DNA of 64,000 bases from Herbiconiux sp. VKM Ac-1786 (GCF_015350805.1 NZ_JADKSG010000001.1:1054001-1118000); one strand, 5' to 3'. Shown: positions 23,235-31,915, counted from the first letter of the stretch. Program-made: numbers and translations. Notes: generated by a model from the letters alone, not told the origin.

Positions 23235-23870
23235 TCACAGCTCGTCGCGGTGGGCCGACCCGAGCACGGCGGCCTGGGTGCGGCGTTCCAGACCGAGCTT
23301 CCGCAGCATGTTGGAGGCGTAGTTCTTCACGGTCTTCTCCTTCAGACCCAGCCGCTCCCCGATCTGCCGATTGGTCAGGCCGTCGGTGATCAGTCCGAGG
23401 ATCTGACGCTCACGGATGTTGAGGGACCCGAATCGGGGGTCGTCGCGCGATTCCGACCGCACCCTCTCTGAGACTTTCTTCGCCGCAGCGGGGTGCAGAA
23501 GTGAGCGGCCTGCGGCAACTGCGGTGATGGCTTCGACCAGACTGGGGCCGCGGACGTCCTTGAGGAGGTAGCCGGAGGCGCCGGCGATGACTGCCGCGAC
23601 CACGGCGTCGTCGTCGTCGTAGGCGGTCAGGATGACGCAGCGGATGCCGTCCATCCTCGACCGAAGTTCCCGGCAGAGGTCGATGCCGTTACCGTCTGGC
23701 AGGCGCATGTCCAACACCGCGACGTCCGGCCGGGTCGCCGTGATGCGCGCCAGTCCCTGTGCCACTGTTCCGGCCTCGGCTACCACCTCGATGCCGGCGG
23801 TTGCTTCGAGGAGGTCGGCGACACCTCGTCGCACGATCTCATGGTCATCGACCAGTGCCACCCGGATCAT
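23235..23870 (-). CDS. DosR/DevR-like NarL-family response regulator
   Basis: 211 residues. The receiver domain has acidic residues at VDDHE, phospho-Asp54 in LDMRLPDG (same number as mycobacterial DosR) and Lys in YLLKDV. The LuxR-type HTH ends LTNRQIGERLGLKEKTVKNYASNMLRKLGLERRTQAAV. The KTVKNY recognition helix keeps the Lys/Lys/Asn that contact DNA in DosR. It is the predicted activator of the boxes in this island. Its start overlaps the sensor stop by ATGA. Confidence 0.93.
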   Translation of the reverse strand: MIRVALVDDHEIVRRGVADLLEATAGIEVVAEAGTVAQGLARITATRPDVAVLDMRLPDGNGIDLCRELRSRMDGIRCVILTAYDDDDAVVAAVIAGASGYLLKDVRGPSLVEAITAVAAGRSLLHPAAAKKVSERVRSESRDDPRFGSLNIRERQILGLITDGLTNRQIGERLGLKEKTVKNYASNMLRKLGLERRTQAAVLGSAHRDEL

Positions 23871-25591
23871 CCGTGTCCGCCTTCGCTGTCCGGAATGGGG
23901 ATATGCCACTCGACGCGGGTGCCGTTGGCGGAGGAGGTGACAAACATCGTGCCGCCGAGCGCCACAGCACGTGCCGTCAAGTTCGACAAACCGCTGCGCC
24001 GCACTCCGCCTGGGATGCCGATACCGTCGTCACCGACATCGACGCGGATGTCCTTGTCGTCGACGGCGAGAGTGACATCGGTTTCAGTGGCCCCGGAGTG
24101 CTTGACGATGTTGCTCAGCAGCTCCCGGGCCACGGCGGTCACCTCGTCGGCGAGCACACCCGTGACGAACAGGTCGACGGGGCCGGAAAAGCTGACGTTG
24201 ACGGGGTTGGGCAGAGCCTTGGACGCATCGGCGGCGATGTCGAGGATGCGGTGCCTCACCGACGCGGATCTGCTGTCAGCAGGCGGGGTGAGGGCAAAGA
24301 CGATCTTCCGAATCTGAGCGATCACCCTGTCGATCCTGGTCACCGCTTCATCCAACCGGGCGCGGTCCTTGTCGGGGAGGATCGGCGCGAGGCTCTGCAA
24401 CTCCAACCCGGTGCCGAAGAGGTCTTGGATGACGTGGTCATGCAGGTCCCGCGCGATCCGCCCGCGGTCCTCGAGAACGGTCACCCGTTGCTGGTCTGCT
24501 CTGGCCCGCGCGAGGGCGAGGGCGACACTGATCCGCTCCCCCAGGTCGATGCCGACCTCCAGGTCGGTTCGAGTGAAGCTGGGCCGGCCGGGAAGGCGTG
24601 CCGCGATCAGCACCCCCCACACCGTCCTGCCATCCGTCAAAGCGATGCAGATCGTCGGGCCCGCCACCTGTCCCCGGGTGAGGGAAAGCGGGTCGCTGGG
24701 TCGGGCGGGACCGATGTGCCCCGGGGCGGCGATCAGCGATTCTCCCGACGCGAGCACGTCGGTGGCGAGCGTGGTCGCCGAGGGCAGGTCGGCACCGTCC
24801 AGGGCGGCGGACCCCTCCCCGCGCGCGGCGGCGACGTGGACCGTGCCGGGTTCGTGACCGGGCACGAGGATGGTGAGCAGTTCGGAGTCGGAGCGGCTGA
24901 TGAGTTCATCGGCGAGTGTGGCATACGCCCGCTGCGCGTCGCTGTCTGCGAGTGCGATCGCGATCTCCGCCGACGAGGTCATCCACCGCTCCCTGGTTCG
25001 GGCTTCGACGAGGATGCGGGCGTGGTCGATGGCGGAGCCGGCCGTCGCAGCCAGTGCACCGACCAGCTGCTCATCCTCGTCAGAGAAGGAGCCGCGGCGC
25101 GGATTGGTGAGGTACAGGTTGCCATACACCACCCCGCGCACCCGGATGGGAACTCCGAGAAAGCCATCCATCTTCGGGTGGCCGTCCGGGAACCCCGACG
25201 ATCGCGGATCGGCCGAGATGTGCTCGAGCCGGATCGGCTGCGGAGTCACGATTACGGCGCCGAGAAGACCATGCCCTTCCGGTAGGTGCCCGATCCGGCC
25301 AACCGCTCCATCGTCCATGCCGACGTGGATGAACGCCTCCAGGCCATGCCCGTCTGCGGAGATGACGCCCAGTGCCCCGTACTCCGCATCGACGAGTTCG
25401 ACGGCGGCTTCGACGATGCGACGCAGCACCATGCTGAGATCAATGTCCTCGACCACCGCTTGGGTTGCTCGGAGCAGCGCCCGCAGCCGGCTCTGGGACA
25501 GTTTCACGTCGTTGGCGCGGGCGATCAGCTCTTCGATGGAGCGGTCCAGTTCGGATCGCGGTAGATCGGGGAATGAGAGCGGATCGGTCAT
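23867..25591 (-). CDS. DosS-like haem-GAF sensor histidine kinase
   Basis: 574 residues: GAF-A about 45-195, GAF-B about 210-365, a HisKA_3 helix with phospho-His384 (RDLHDHVIQ), and HATPase with DDGIGIP and GLSNLTARA. His138 (GFPDGHPKM) and Tyr160 (GNLY), 22 residues apart, align by context with the haem-ligand His149 and distal Tyr171 of M. tuberculosis DosS. It should be an oxygen, NO or redox sensor in the cytoplasm. It is coupled by ATGA to its regulator. The box at 25676 lies 84 nt upstream, allowing autoregulation. Confidence 0.94.
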   Translation of the reverse strand: MTDPLSFPDLPRSELDRSIEELIARANDVKLSQSRLRALLRATQAVVEDIDLSMVLRRIVEAAVELVDAEYGALGVISADGHGLEAFIHVGMDDGAVGRIGHLPEGHGLLGAVIVTPQPIRLEHISADPRSSGFPDGHPKMDGFLGVPIRVRGVVYGNLYLTNPRRGSFSDEDEQLVGALAATAGSAIDHARILVEARTRERWMTSSAEIAIALADSDAQRAYATLADELISRSDSELLTILVPGHEPGTVHVAAARGEGSAALDGADLPSATTLATDVLASGESLIAAPGHIGPARPSDPLSLTRGQVAGPTICIALTDGRTVWGVLIAARLPGRPSFTRTDLEVGIDLGERISVALALARARADQQRVTVLEDRGRIARDLHDHVIQDLFGTGLELQSLAPILPDKDRARLDEAVTRIDRVIAQIRKIVFALTPPADSRSASVRHRILDIAADASKALPNPVNVSFSGPVDLFVTGVLADEVTAVARELLSNIVKHSGATETDVTLAVDDKDIRVDVGDDGIGIPGGVRRSGLSNLTARAVALGGTMFVTSSANGTRVEWHIPIPDSEGGHG

Positions 25592-25675
25592 GGCGCCTCC
25601 AGCGGCCTCAGCGCGAAAGTACCACGTCGGCGCCGCGGTCACTACCGCACGTCTCGTCGCCCCGTCAGGCATCGA

Positions 25676-25689
25676 TGGACCAAAGCCCC
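25676..25689. promoter_or_regulatory. DosR-like box between sensor kinase and DUF1003 gene
   Basis: TGGACCAAAGCCCC. It lies 35 nt before the DUF1003 ATG (25725) and 84 nt before the kinase ATG (25591). Confidence 0.7.
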
Positions 25690-25724
25690 GCGAATCGGGC
25701 ATCCGTCGCGCGAGACTCGGACCC

Positions 25725-26177
25725 ATGAGACGACCTCTGACCAACTGGCACGCCCAGGCGCAAGAGAAGCTGACGCCCGGTGAACGAGCCGCAGACCGTC
25801 TGCGGAACGGGATGGGCAGCTCGCCCTTCGTCAGCGCCTTCATCGCGGCGATGCTGATCTGGTTCGTGCTGAACTCGCTCGACAGCGCCTGGGACCCGTA
25901 CCCGTTCATCCTCCTCAACCTGTTCCTCAGCATGCTCGCGGGTCTGCAAGGTGCCATCCTGCTCATCGCAGCGAAACGTCAGGACACGATCGCGGCCGCG
26001 CTCGCCCGCCACGACTTCGAGACCAACGTGGCCGCGAAACAGGAGATCGAGGAGCTGATGGCAATCAACCGCGCACAGCTCGCCCTGCTCGGCGAACTGA
26101 GCGCGAACCGCGCCGCGGACAGGGACGGTCAGGTTGCGCTGCCGCCGTTCCCCTCGGCGGCTTCGCTCAGCCGCTGA
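25725..26177 (+). CDS. DUF1003 membrane protein
   Basis: 150 residues with the DUF1003 signature: two helices (FVSAFIAAMLIWFVLNSL; FILLNLFLSMLAGLQGAILLIA), a Gln/Lys-rich loop (AKRQDTIAAALARHDFETN) and a coiled C-terminus (KQEIEELMAINRAQLALL). Inner-membrane protein of unknown function. The box at 25676 is at the standard 35-nt distance. Confidence 0.87.
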   Translation: MRRPLTNWHAQAQEKLTPGERAADRLRNGMGSSPFVSAFIAAMLIWFVLNSLDSAWDPYPFILLNLFLSMLAGLQGAILLIAAKRQDTIAAALARHDFETNVAAKQEIEELMAINRAQLALLGELSANRAADRDGQVALPPFPSAASLSR

Positions 26178-26179
26178 TC

Positions 26180-27214
26180 TCACGGAACGACGACGGCGCG
26201 ACCACGGATGTCGCCCTCGTGAAGCCGCCGATACGCCTCAGCAGCGTCTTCGAGAGAGAACCGCTCCACGTGCACACGCACTGCGCCCGACCGGGCGAGG
26301 TCAAGCACCTCCAGCAATTCAGACCGACTTCCCCAATACGGTGCCCGAACCAAGGCGCCGAACGGAGTCGAGAAGAACCCCGTCGGGAGTGTGGCGCCAC
26401 CGATGCCCACGATCTGCACGTCACCATCGATTGCGACGACATCGCGCGCCAGCTGCAGCGTGCCGGCCGCTCCCACGAAATCGAACACCGCCTCCGCACC
26501 GACACCGGCCGTCAGCTCCCTGATCCGGGTGGCCGCATCCGGTCCCGAATGCACCGTCCAGTGTGCACCCACCTCGGTTGCGAGGGCGAGCTTGTCGTCG
26601 TCGATGTCGACAGCCACGATCGTCGCGGGGGTGATGGCTCGGAGGATCTGAACCGCAACGTGGCCGAGCCCCCCGACACCGATAACGACAGCGGTGGAAC
26701 CGGGCCAGAGCTTGCCCTGACTCGACCGGATCGCGTGATAGGGCGTGAGGCCCGCATCGGTCAGCGAGACGCTGTCGACAGGGTCCAGCCCGTTTAGCGG
26801 CACCAGGTGGCGTGTGTCGTCGACGATCATGTACTCGGCCATCGCACCAGGTGCGCCGAGGCCGGGCGGGGCGATCCCGAGGGCGGCCGCGTTCGGGCAG
26901 TAATCCTCTCGCCCCTGCGCGCAGGCATGGCATCGGCCACACCCCCACGGCCCGTACACTGCCACCGCGTCCTCGACACTCACCCCGGTCGCGCCGACAC
27001 CGAGCTTGTCGACGATCCCGGCGGCTTCGTGCCCGAGCGTCAGAGGAAGCCCGTAGACGTACTGCTCGGCCGGCAGTCCCATCAGGAACCAGTCGGAATG
27101 ACACAGGCCGGCCGCCGTGACCTTCAGCCTGACCTCGCCCGGGCCGGGCTCGGGCGTCTCCACTTCCACCAGCTCCGGGGCGGCACCGATCGTGCGGTAC
27201 TGAAGCGCCCTCAT
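26180..27214 (-). CDS. Zinc-dependent alcohol dehydrogenase
   Basis: 344 residues. It has AAGLCHSDWFLMG ... LGHEAAGIVDKLG (catalytic zinc), CGRCHACAQGREDYC (structural zinc) and VIGVGGLGHVAVQIL (NAD-binding GxGGxG). A complete medium-chain alcohol dehydrogenase. It overlaps the USP stop by one base (TGATG), giving a usp-adh operon. The pairing of USP and Zn-ADH repeats that at 10043-11895. Confidence 0.94.
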   Translation of the reverse strand: MRALQYRTIGAAPELVEVETPEPGPGEVRLKVTAAGLCHSDWFLMGLPAEQYVYGLPLTLGHEAAGIVDKLGVGATGVSVEDAVAVYGPWGCGRCHACAQGREDYCPNAAALGIAPPGLGAPGAMAEYMIVDDTRHLVPLNGLDPVDSVSLTDAGLTPYHAIRSSQGKLWPGSTAVVIGVGGLGHVAVQILRAITPATIVAVDIDDDKLALATEVGAHWTVHSGPDAATRIRELTAGVGAEAVFDFVGAAGTLQLARDVVAIDGDVQIVGIGGATLPTGFFSTPFGALVRAPYWGSRSELLEVLDLARSGAVRVHVERFSLEDAAEAYRRLHEGDIRGRAVVVP

Positions 27215-27738
27215 CAGCGTGCCCCTTCGCTCTGCTTCGCGGCATGCTCGTCAGCCTTGGTCTCCGCATGCGGGTGCACGATCAGCACCGAGCATTTCGC
27301 GTGAGCTGCGAGTTGCGCGCTCACCGAGCCGAGCAACAGGCCGGCGAAACCTCCATGCCCGCGGCTCCCGGTCACGACGAGATCCGCCGTCTCGCTTTGA
27401 TCGATCAGTACCCGGGCGGCTGACCCCTCCACGATCGACAGGTGCACACGATCGGGCTTCTTCTCGCCGAAGACGGCATCCGCCACATGACGCACCGTCC
27501 GGGCCGCGTCCCGATCGGGGTACCAGTCCGGGGGAACCATCGTGTACCGCGAGATCGGATACGTCCACACACAGACGGCATCAAGCTGCGCATCGAAGGC
27601 ATCGGCGATACGGCCGGCCTTGCGTAGGGCGTGGATCGACGATTCCGAACCGTCGACACCGACGACGACACGGGAGAATTCTCCGAAGCTCGACCCGGCG
27701 GATTCGGGGTAAAAGAAGTTAGCTTCTGAGTCACTCAT
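27214..27738 (-). CDS. Universal stress protein, single domain
   Basis: 174 residues: FSRVVVGVDGSESSIHALRKAG, then VVTGSRGHGGFAGLLLGSVSAQLAAHA (ATP-binding G-2x-G-9x-G-S) and a His-containing tail. The start MSDSEANFF at 27738 has a box ending 34 nt upstream. Translationally coupled to the downstream dehydrogenase. Confidence 0.94.
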   Translation of the reverse strand: MSDSEANFFYPESAGSSFGEFSRVVVGVDGSESSIHALRKAGRIADAFDAQLDAVCVWTYPISRYTMVPPDWYPDRDAARTVRHVADAVFGEKKPDRVHLSIVEGSAARVLIDQSETADLVVTGSRGHGGFAGLLLGSVSAQLAAHAKCSVLIVHPHAETKADEHAAKQSEGAR

Positions 27739-27753
27739 ACGGACAGCCTTGCC

Positions 27754-28143
27754 ATGGTGCCCAATGGATGCGTGGACCAAAGTCCCACACCAAGCAGAAG
27801 CCCGGAAGAACGGCTGAAGTCTCCCCGCCCGGCCCGCCTGCGCTCCTTCAATCGGTTCGGGCTATGGCAGACTGCCGTCAACCGCTCGACAACCGTGATC
27901 CTGGCGCTCGCCTTCACGCTGGTTGGCGTCGCCTCCGCCACCGCGGTATCGGTCGTGCTCACCGGCGCCGGCTGCAGCCGACGCCTCCCGGCTGGGCTCC
28001 TTCGCGACGGGTCAGGCACTGGAACTGCAGGCATGCTGATGACCGTCACGGTCATCTTGGCCACCAGCGGGGTGCTGATCGTAGTGATGCGCCGCCTCCT
28101 CGACCTGCTCTCGCACGAGACAGACGGAGTCTCCAATAGGTAA
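27754..28143 (+). CDS. Small membrane protein at right end of island
   Basis: Up to 129 residues with two hydrophobic helices (VILALAFTLVGVASATAVSVVL; LMTVTVILATSGVLIVVM). The start is uncertain: the box at 27773 falls inside the first codons if the ATG at 27754 is used, and no good start follows. It may be a degraded gene or one read from a non-box promoter. Confidence 0.45.
   Translation: MVPNGCVDQSPTPSRSPEERLKSPRPARLRSFNRFGLWQTAVNRSTTVILALAFTLVGVASATAVSVVLTGAGCSRRLPAGLLRDGSGTGTAGMLMTVTVILATSGVLIVVMRRLLDLLSHETDGVSNR
27773..27786 (-). promoter_or_regulatory. DosR-like box before usp-adh operon
   Basis: TGGACCAAAGTCCC, with flanks that extend the symmetry to GTGG ... CCAC. It is 34 nt from the USP ATG. 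It is the rightmost box. Confidence 0.78.
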
Positions 28144-28147
28144 AGAT

Positions 28148-28277
28148 TTACGAGACACCCGACGCGACCACAACTAACCACTCCCCCCCGCCCGGAATCT
28201 CGGCACGACTCGATGTCTCACAAAGTCATCTCAGCACCCCGCGTGTCTCAGCACTATTCAGCAGGCTTTACAAGACA
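28148..28277. repeat. Cluster of TGTCTC motifs upstream of resolvase
   Basis: TGTCTC-type motifs occur at 28148-28157 (reverse, TTACGAGACA), 28214-28220, 28244-28250 and 28268-28277 (reverse, TTACAAGACA). The last two form an inverted pair spanning 34 bp. This is what one expects of subsites for a serine recombinase. Confidence 0.6.
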
Positions 28278-28287
28278 TGATTGCGGC

Positions 28288-28872
28288 ATGAGGCTTCTCG
28301 GCTATACACGCGTCAGCACCGCCGGCCAAGACCCGCAGCTCCAGATCGATTCACTCCTCTCTATAGGGGTGCAAAAAAGGGACATCTTCGCGGACGTCAC
28401 GTCCGGCAGCAAGACCGCCGCATCACGTCCGGGGATGCAGCGGCTGCTCGAGTACGCCGAGGCCGGCGACACCGTAGTTGTGTGGCGGGTCGACCGGCTC
28501 GGCAGATCTCTGATCGACGTTCTCAACACCGTGAACGGGCTCCGCGATGCCGGCATAAACGTTCGGTCCATCTCTGACGGCATCGACCCAGCGACATCGA
28601 CAGGACGGCTGATGCTGAACATGCTTGCCACGCTGGCTGAGTACGAGCGCGAACTCATCGTCGAACGCGTCAACGCCGGTATCGCCGTCGCTCGAGAGGC
28701 CGGCACTCAGTTCGGACGTCCAAAGTCCGACCCCGCCATCGTCGGCGAGAAACTCGCGATCGTCGCTAAGGCACGATCAGAAGGTAAGACTGCGACGGAC
28801 GCTGCCCAGCTAGTGGGTTGGAGCCGAGCCACCCTGTATCGCCATCAAGCCAGCACCGCACCCACTAAGTAA
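28288..28872 (+). CDS. Serine recombinase (resolvase/invertase)
   Basis: 194 residues. The catalytic domain begins MRLLGYTRVSTAGQDPQLQ with the active Ser in RVS. It is followed by VVWRVDRLGRSL (catalytic Arg residues), the long E helix LMLNMLATLAEYERELIVERVNAGIA and a C-terminal HTH (TATDAAQLVGWSRATLYRH). A full-length resolvase/DNA invertase, likely acting on the TGTCTC repeats around it. The ATG at 28288 is chosen because the conserved N-terminus starts there. Confidence 0.93.
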   Translation: MRLLGYTRVSTAGQDPQLQIDSLLSIGVQKRDIFADVTSGSKTAASRPGMQRLLEYAEAGDTVVVWRVDRLGRSLIDVLNTVNGLRDAGINVRSISDGIDPATSTGRLMLNMLATLAEYERELIVERVNAGIAVAREAGTQFGRPKSDPAIVGEKLAIVAKARSEGKTATDAAQLVGWSRATLYRHQASTAPTK

Positions 28873-28902
28873 CACGGGCAGCTCGAGCGATACCCTCCGA
28901 TC

Positions 28903-29394
28903 ATGCGCCGAACTAGCTTCCCGTTTCCGGATTCTTGGGACCGAGAGGGCCTTGCAGCGGCAGGGTTCAAGGGCTTTGTCCCGCTGGTCAATATGGCAAT
29001 GAAGGACGTAACGGCAGAGAAGGGCATTTACGTCGTACTGAGACCGCAGGCAGACGCGCCTTACGTCTTGTTGACGCACAGCCCGCTTGCCGCATACTCG
29101 CTGGACGACCTCCAAGAACGGTGGCTCCCCGGTGCTCCAATCGTCTACATCGGCAAGGCCGGGACGCCCACGAGTAAAGGCGGCCTCAAGTCCAGGCTGA
29201 GCCCCTACAGCAGGAAAGCTCGCAATCACTCCGGAGGCCGATCAATCTGGCAGCTCGAGGACGCCGATGAGTTGCTGGTCTGTTGGATCGAGACTCCCGA
29301 GCTGAACCCGCGGCACGTCGAAGAGGACTACCTCGACGAGTTCTCACGGGTTCATCTCGCCCTGCCTTTCGCCAACGTCGATGGCCGAAAATGA
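28903..29394 (+). CDS. GIY-YIG-like nuclease domain protein
   Basis: 163 residues. The core has EKGIYVVLR and then IVYIGKAGT ... GGLKSRLSPYSRKARNHSGGRSIWQL, matching the GIY ... YIG ... R order of GIY-YIG nucleases. A probable catalytic Glu lies in NPRHVEEDYLDEF. It may nick DNA as a module partner or in defence. It lies 30 nt after the resolvase gene on the same strand, and both are bounded by the repeats. Confidence 0.72.
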   Translation: MRRTSFPFPDSWDREGLAAAGFKGFVPLVNMAMKDVTAEKGIYVVLRPQADAPYVLLTHSPLAAYSLDDLQERWLPGAPIVYIGKAGTPTSKGGLKSRLSPYSRKARNHSGGRSIWQLEDADELLVCWIETPELNPRHVEEDYLDEFSRVHLALPFANVDGRK

Positions 29395-29739
29395 GCACTG
29401 CCACGCAAGACCCGGAGCACACACGGCTCGACTTTTCCTGAGATCGGTCCATCCACCCAGATGCGCGGTGTCTCACAACGCAATTTCCTCGCGCCTTAGG
29501 GTGCCAACACTTGCGCGCCATAGTTACGAGACTTCGGCGCGGCAGAACGCCGGTGGACTATCGAGGCGCGTGCATCACTAGTGAGGCATCTCGAATGCCT
29601 AGAGTTACGAGATGTCTCATCAGGTCGCAGGCCTGCAACTCCGCGACGACGCCAACGCGTGCTCCCACGAGACGGTCAAGCTCTCGGCGACTGCCATTGC
29701 GGACGTCCCGCTCAGGAGTCTGGGCTGGAATCGTCCCGA
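29395..29739. repeat. Intergenic region with right-hand TGTCTC motifs
   Basis: No gene seen. Motif copies lie at 29469-29475 (TGTCTCA), 29524-29532 (TTACGAGAC, reverse), and the overlapping pair TTACGAGA/TGTCTCA at 29605-29619. They mirror the left-hand cluster and may mark the right border of the recombinase module. Confidence 0.55.
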
Positions 29740-31323
29740 TCAGATTCGGGAGATGCCTCTTCGGCGGCGCACTAGGAGGACCGCAACGCCCGCGAGCAGG
29801 AACGACACCGAGCCGAGCCCCGGGACCAACAGGTCGGCGCCCGTGTTCGCCAGGGCTTCGCCGGGCACCGGGGAGGGATCGGCGGTGGGCGCGGGCGTGG
29901 CGGTGGGCGTCGGGGTGGCCTCATCCGGGGTGCCCTGCGCGGCCACGAGGAGCGAGAGGATGCGAGGGGCGAGCTGCTCGATGTCCGCCCCGTTCTGGTT
30001 GAACATCGTGGTCACTCCGATCCGCAGGGACGGCGCGAGGAGCGTGTCGGTGCTGCCTCCGGCGGTGCCGCCGTTCTTGTGCGCGTACGGCACGGTAGTT
30101 CCCGACGCCAGCGCCGGGCGGAGCTCCCAGCCCAGGCCCATCTGGAAGTTCGTGGCTGTGCACGCGTCGCCGGGTGCTGCGGTCGGTGTGCAGGTCTGCG
30201 TGATGGGCAGAACCGGCGCCACGGTGTCCGCCACCGCCTGCACCCCGGGGGCTACGTCCGCGGGCAGGTAGCCGAGGCTCGCGGCGACGAAGGTGCCCAT
30301 GTCGTCCGCGGTCGAGATCAGACCGCCGCCGCCGACGTAGGCGTTGTAGTTGTTCCATCGGTGAATGGTCGTGTCACCGTTGTAGGGAGTCGCCGGATCG
30401 GTGTCGGGGAACTCCACTGTCGTGGAGTCCATGCCGAGGTCAGTCAGGAACGTCGTCTCCAGCGAGTCCTGGAACACCTGCCCCGGCCCGGTCTCGCCGG
30501 GCGGGACGGCCCCGGGTGTCACGAGCCCGGCGACGATGTCACCCAGCAGCGCGAAGCCCCAGTTCGAGTAGCTCCAGGCGGTGCCGGGCTCCCAGAGCGG
30601 GCACTGGCGGGTGTCGGCGCAGGGCTCCGTGAAGGAGTCCCAGAGCATCGCCGGCGTGTAGCCGGGCTTCGGGTTGGCGCAGTGGGGCGGATCGTGCGGC
30701 GGCTGGTGCTCATCCGGCTTCTCTTCCGGGCAGCCGTCGTAGAGATTCGGTGGGGCGTCGGTGAGCCCTGCGGTGTGTGTCGCTAGATCGAGCAACGTGA
30801 TCGGGGTCTTCTCCAGCGTGACCGGGTTCTCCCACTCGGGCACGATGACGCCGCTCGGCGCGTATTTCTGGATGGGGTCGTCGAGCGCCACGGTGCCTGC
30901 GGAGAGAAGGGAGGCGAGCAGGCCGGCGGTGAAGACCTTCGTCTCCGAGCCCAGCTCGAATTGCGTGATCGCCTCCACCGGGACCCCGCTGGCGCGATTC
31001 TCGACACCGGCGACGAAGGTCGTGATGACGGGATCCGATCCGGCGGGGTCCGGGGTGACGACTGCGACAGAGATTCCCGGCACGGTCTCGTTGTCGGCCA
31101 TGAACGTCTCGACCATGTCCTGGATCTGCGTCTGCAACTCAGGGGTCATGGTCACCGAGGCTTCGGCGGTACGCAGAGGCGTTGCCGTCGCCGTCGCCGG
31201 AGCCGTCAGCACGAGCGCTGCCGCCACACCAGCCGCCGCGGCCCCTGTCACCCGGAGGCGATACCGGCTGATTCTCCCTGTCACCGCTGACTCCCGTCCC
31301 CGTCGCACCGCAAATGCTCTCAT
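29740..31323 (-). CDS. Sortase-anchored class C beta-lactamase-family serine hydrolase
   Basis: 527 residues. A signal peptide (hydrophobic 26-47) is followed by a penicillin-binding-like domain with S126-x-x-K (GSETKVF), YSNWGFALLG (Y-x-N) and HKNGGTAGG (K/H-x-G). It then has a Pro/Thr-rich spacer and the cell-wall sorting signal LANTG at 491-495, followed by a helix and RRRRGISRI. It is exported and covalently linked to the wall; likely a D-Ala peptidase or esterase. The ATG at 31323 overlaps the upstream gene stop (ATGA). Confidence 0.92.
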   Translation of the reverse strand: MRAFAVRRGRESAVTGRISRYRLRVTGAAAAGVAAALVLTAPATATATPLRTAEASVTMTPELQTQIQDMVETFMADNETVPGISVAVVTPDPAGSDPVITTFVAGVENRASGVPVEAITQFELGSETKVFTAGLLASLLSAGTVALDDPIQKYAPSGVIVPEWENPVTLEKTPITLLDLATHTAGLTDAPPNLYDGCPEEKPDEHQPPHDPPHCANPKPGYTPAMLWDSFTEPCADTRQCPLWEPGTAWSYSNWGFALLGDIVAGLVTPGAVPPGETGPGQVFQDSLETTFLTDLGMDSTTVEFPDTDPATPYNGDTTIHRWNNYNAYVGGGGLISTADDMGTFVAASLGYLPADVAPGVQAVADTVAPVLPITQTCTPTAAPGDACTATNFQMGLGWELRPALASGTTVPYAHKNGGTAGGSTDTLLAPSLRIGVTTMFNQNGADIEQLAPRILSLLVAAQGTPDEATPTPTATPAPTADPSPVPGEALANTGADLLVPGLGSVSFLLAGVAVLLVRRRRGISRI

Positions 31324-31907
31324 TGTTCGTCCTGACATGATGGGTCGCTGATCGAGCACTGCTGCACCGACGTCGATGGCCCTGGCACTGCTAACGGCTC
31401 GATGTCGCCGATCGTGAATGTAGTGCCGTGGTAGCCCGGCTCGTAGGGCAGGCCCGCGCGGTCGTCGGGGTAGACCTGCAGCTGGCACGAGATCGACTCA
31501 AGTGGGTAGCCGTTCGCGAGCTGGGTACAGAGCTGTTCGTCGAGGATCTCCCAGTACGGGTTCTCGGCGGCATCGACCGCGTCCATGAAGTCGATCGCGT
31601 CGGTGCGCAGGTCGATGTAGTTCGGGATGTCTTTCGCCTGGATGCCGCGGTCGTAGCGGTAGTGGAAGTACATGTTCAGCGTCTGCCCGCCCTGGTTGGC
31701 GGTGTCGTAGCCGATGACCTGGAAGAAGAAGTCCCGCTCGGGCAGATCGGCGCCGGGCGTCGTCGTACTCGCGGGGGCGGCATCGGCCCGGGCGGGGTCG
31801 GCGATCAGCCATCCGGCCACGCCTCCGGCCACCAGCAGCACGAACGCGGCAACCACCGCTGTGACGACAAAGAGAACGGATACGCGGGACGGGCGGGTGT
31901 CGGTCAT
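31320..31907 (-). CDS. Membrane-anchored exported protein of unknown function
   Basis: 195 residues: an N-terminal transmembrane anchor (VLFVVTAVVAAFVLLVAGGVAGWLI) and an extracytoplasmic domain with three or four Cys (EQLCTQLAN, SISCQLQVYP, QQCSISDPSCQ) that may form disulfides. The FFFQVIGYDTANQGGQTLNMYFHYRYDRG segment is not a family I can name. Coupled by ATGA to the serine hydrolase. Confidence 0.75.
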   Translation of the reverse strand: MTDTRPSRVSVLFVVTAVVAAFVLLVAGGVAGWLIADPARADAAPASTTTPGADLPERDFFFQVIGYDTANQGGQTLNMYFHYRYDRGIQAKDIPNYIDLRTDAIDFMDAVDAAENPYWEILDEQLCTQLANGYPLESISCQLQVYPDDRAGLPYEPGYHGTTFTIGDIEPLAVPGPSTSVQQCSISDPSCQDEQ

Positions 31908-31915
31908 GGCCGGCC

